Virus record (IMG/VR): IMGVR_UViG_3300022223_000026
Location: 1 to 23,393 of that record
Reading direction: 5' to 3' (one strand)
Length of the DNA: 23,393 nucleotides
Source: a virus
Shown: positions 22,547 through 23,393 of the stretch, one piece after another
How positions within the stretch are numbered: position 1 is the first letter of the stretch
Layout: the number at the start of each line of letters is the position of its first letter
Notes under the pieces: generated by a model
The model's database searches: none
Seen by the model: the letters and a program-made list of their open reading frames with translations, nothing else
Told to the model about the DNA's origin: nothing
Made by a program: the position numbers and the translations under genes

Positions 22547-22694
22547 CACTTACTCCTATACATGGTAACAAGATCGACAGCTTACAATACTTTGGGTAAT
22601 CATCATACGTCATAGCTATCAACACAGGTGGCGCAGCTATAAGTAAAGCCACAATAGCAGACGCCTTGATTGCGCCATTGATATTACCTCTCAT
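22539..22694 (-). CDS. Tiny single-pass membrane protein (51 aa)
   Basis: The ATG at 22694 overlaps the thyX stop as TGATG and opens 51 codons ending TGA at 22539. Residues about 9-28 are a hydrophobic run with Ala, Val, Leu, Ile and a Pro-Pro, preceded by Arg and Lys, so the N terminus is likely inside the cell. The rest holds two cysteines and charged residues. The function is unknown. It fills the whole gap between thyX and the zinc-ribbon gene. Confidence 0.65.
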   Translation of the reverse strand: MRGNINGAIKASAIVALLIAAPPVLIAMTYDDYPKYCKLSILLPCIGVSDE

Positions 22695-23374
22695 CAGTAC
22701 TCATCCCTTAATGCTACCCATGACACAGGGAATAGATCTTCCATTTTAAGGCTAATAGCCCACGCTACCTCTTGTGTCTCTGCTTGTGTGTCAGACGCAC
22801 AGCGTAGCTTACACATGTCAGCAAAGGCATCCAAGCTACCTGACCAGTACCACTCAGTCATGGTGCTTTGAGGCAACACCATACGTGCTTGCTCTGGGCA
22901 TACACCTGCCGCCAACATATCATTGTATAATTTAAGCTGTTCGCCATCAAAGCTATTAACGGCTTCTGCCATACTGTCGAATCCATAAAAATCACATGGG
23001 TTGACTTCCTCGTCCGTAGACCCTTGCTTCTTGTCTTCACTGCGTCCACGCCACTCTGTTGGCTGATAGAACTCAGGCTCATGGTCAACATACCTACGGC
23101 TGATCTCATTCCATCGTAGGAACTTATGCTTGACTAGCTGTCTAGCTACAAAGACTGGTGCCTTAACATGAAAGCTGGCAAAGCAATGCCCAAAGGGGCT
23201 GATGTGCTCATGCTTAGCAAGGTAGCGTATCAGCTTGGCATCCTTCTCCTTCAACTTGGGTGGACTCCAAGGGTCACTCCAATCCAGATCACTCTTCTTG
23301 CCAAAGCTTACCCGTGCTGCATTAGCAACGCTCAAGTCTTTGCCCATGTGATCTACGTGTGTTACTTCAATCAT
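22694..23374 (-). CDS. thyX: Flavin-dependent thymidylate synthase ThyX
   Basis: The 226-residue protein is a ThyX: Glu56-His-Ile-Ser-Pro-Phe-Gly-His63, Arg79-Gln80, the signature region at 82-95 ending Asn-Glu-Ile-Ser92-Arg-Arg-Tyr95, and Glu161-Gln-Ala-Arg164 to Pro168. It methylates dUMP to dTMP using FAD, NADPH and methylene-tetrahydrofolate, without making dihydrofolate. The classical Arg-His-Arg of the motif is Lys82-His83-Lys84 here. With RNR and MazG it forms the nucleotide-supply set. The start has GGAG eight bases upstream, and the upstream neighbour lies outside the window. Confidence 0.95.
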   Translation of the reverse strand: MIEVTHVDHMGKDLSVANAARVSFGKKSDLDWSDPWSPPKLKEKDAKLIRYLAKHEHISPFGHCFASFHVKAPVFVARQLVKHKFLRWNEISRRYVDHEPEFYQPTEWRGRSEDKKQGSTDEEVNPCDFYGFDSMAEAVNSFDGEQLKLYNDMLAAGVCPEQARMVLPQSTMTEWYWSGSLDAFADMCKLRCASDTQAETQEVAWAISLKMEDLFPVSWVALRDEY

Positions 23375-23393
23375 CTACTATCTCCATTATCTT

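Overview
The window looks like a marine tailed phage (T7-like or podovirus-like gene content) and carries no host genes. Family-A DNA polymerase, T7-type endonuclease I, a monomeric B12-dependent (class II) ribonucleotide reductase, ThyX, MazG and PhoH, together with hand-counted GC of roughly 37-50% in the segments I checked, recall roseophage SIO1 and the cobavirus group that infect marine Alphaproteobacteria (Rhodobacterales). That assignment rests on gene content and memory; no search was run.

The layout is two convergent arms meeting at a hairpin terminator near 11,350. The left arm (1-11,345, + strand) is a late virion and lysis module. In order it holds the 3' end of a tail-anchored coiled-coil protein, a giant Gln/Asn-rich protein with an exact 22-residue repeat, a virion protein ending in a phage lysozyme domain, a three-helix membrane protein that could be the holin, a small acidic protein, and two large proteins placed where T7-like phages keep their internal/ejection proteins. 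The lysozyme domain has lower GC than the protein it is attached to.

The right arm (11,376-23,374, - strand, read right to left) is a tightly packed replication and nucleotide operon, with many ATGA and TAATG overlaps. It runs: ThyX, small proteins, DnaB-type helicase without a primase domain, DNA polymerase A with a zinc-ribbon insertion, a candidate ssDNA-binding protein, a Cas4-like Fe-S nuclease, a DUF6447-like protein, endonuclease I, a DUF3310 protein, MazG, class II RNR, glutaredoxin, small proteins, endonuclease VII, PhoH, and a 69-residue protein that may resemble Acb2-type nucleotide sponges. Together these genes turn host nucleotides into dNTPs (RNR with its glutaredoxin, ThyX, MazG), replicate the DNA (helicase, polymerase, SSB candidate) and process host DNA and branched intermediates (endonuclease I, Cas4-like nuclease, endonuclease VII).

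The most interesting item is a 71-codon frame inside the polymerase gene, on the same strand but in another frame, that reads as a complete lipoprotein: charged start, hydrophobic core, lipobox Leu-Val-Gly-Cys, Pro-rich mature part. It resembles an Rz1-type outer spanin hidden under the exonuclease domain. A second item is a near-consensus sigma-70 promoter with an 8-bp direct repeat between the polymerase and SSB-candidate genes. Three small genes of 39, 51 and about 57 codons were found by reading the gaps between larger genes. No RNA polymerase, primase, integrase, tRNA or CRISPR was seen, and no stretch over 300 bases lacks a gene.
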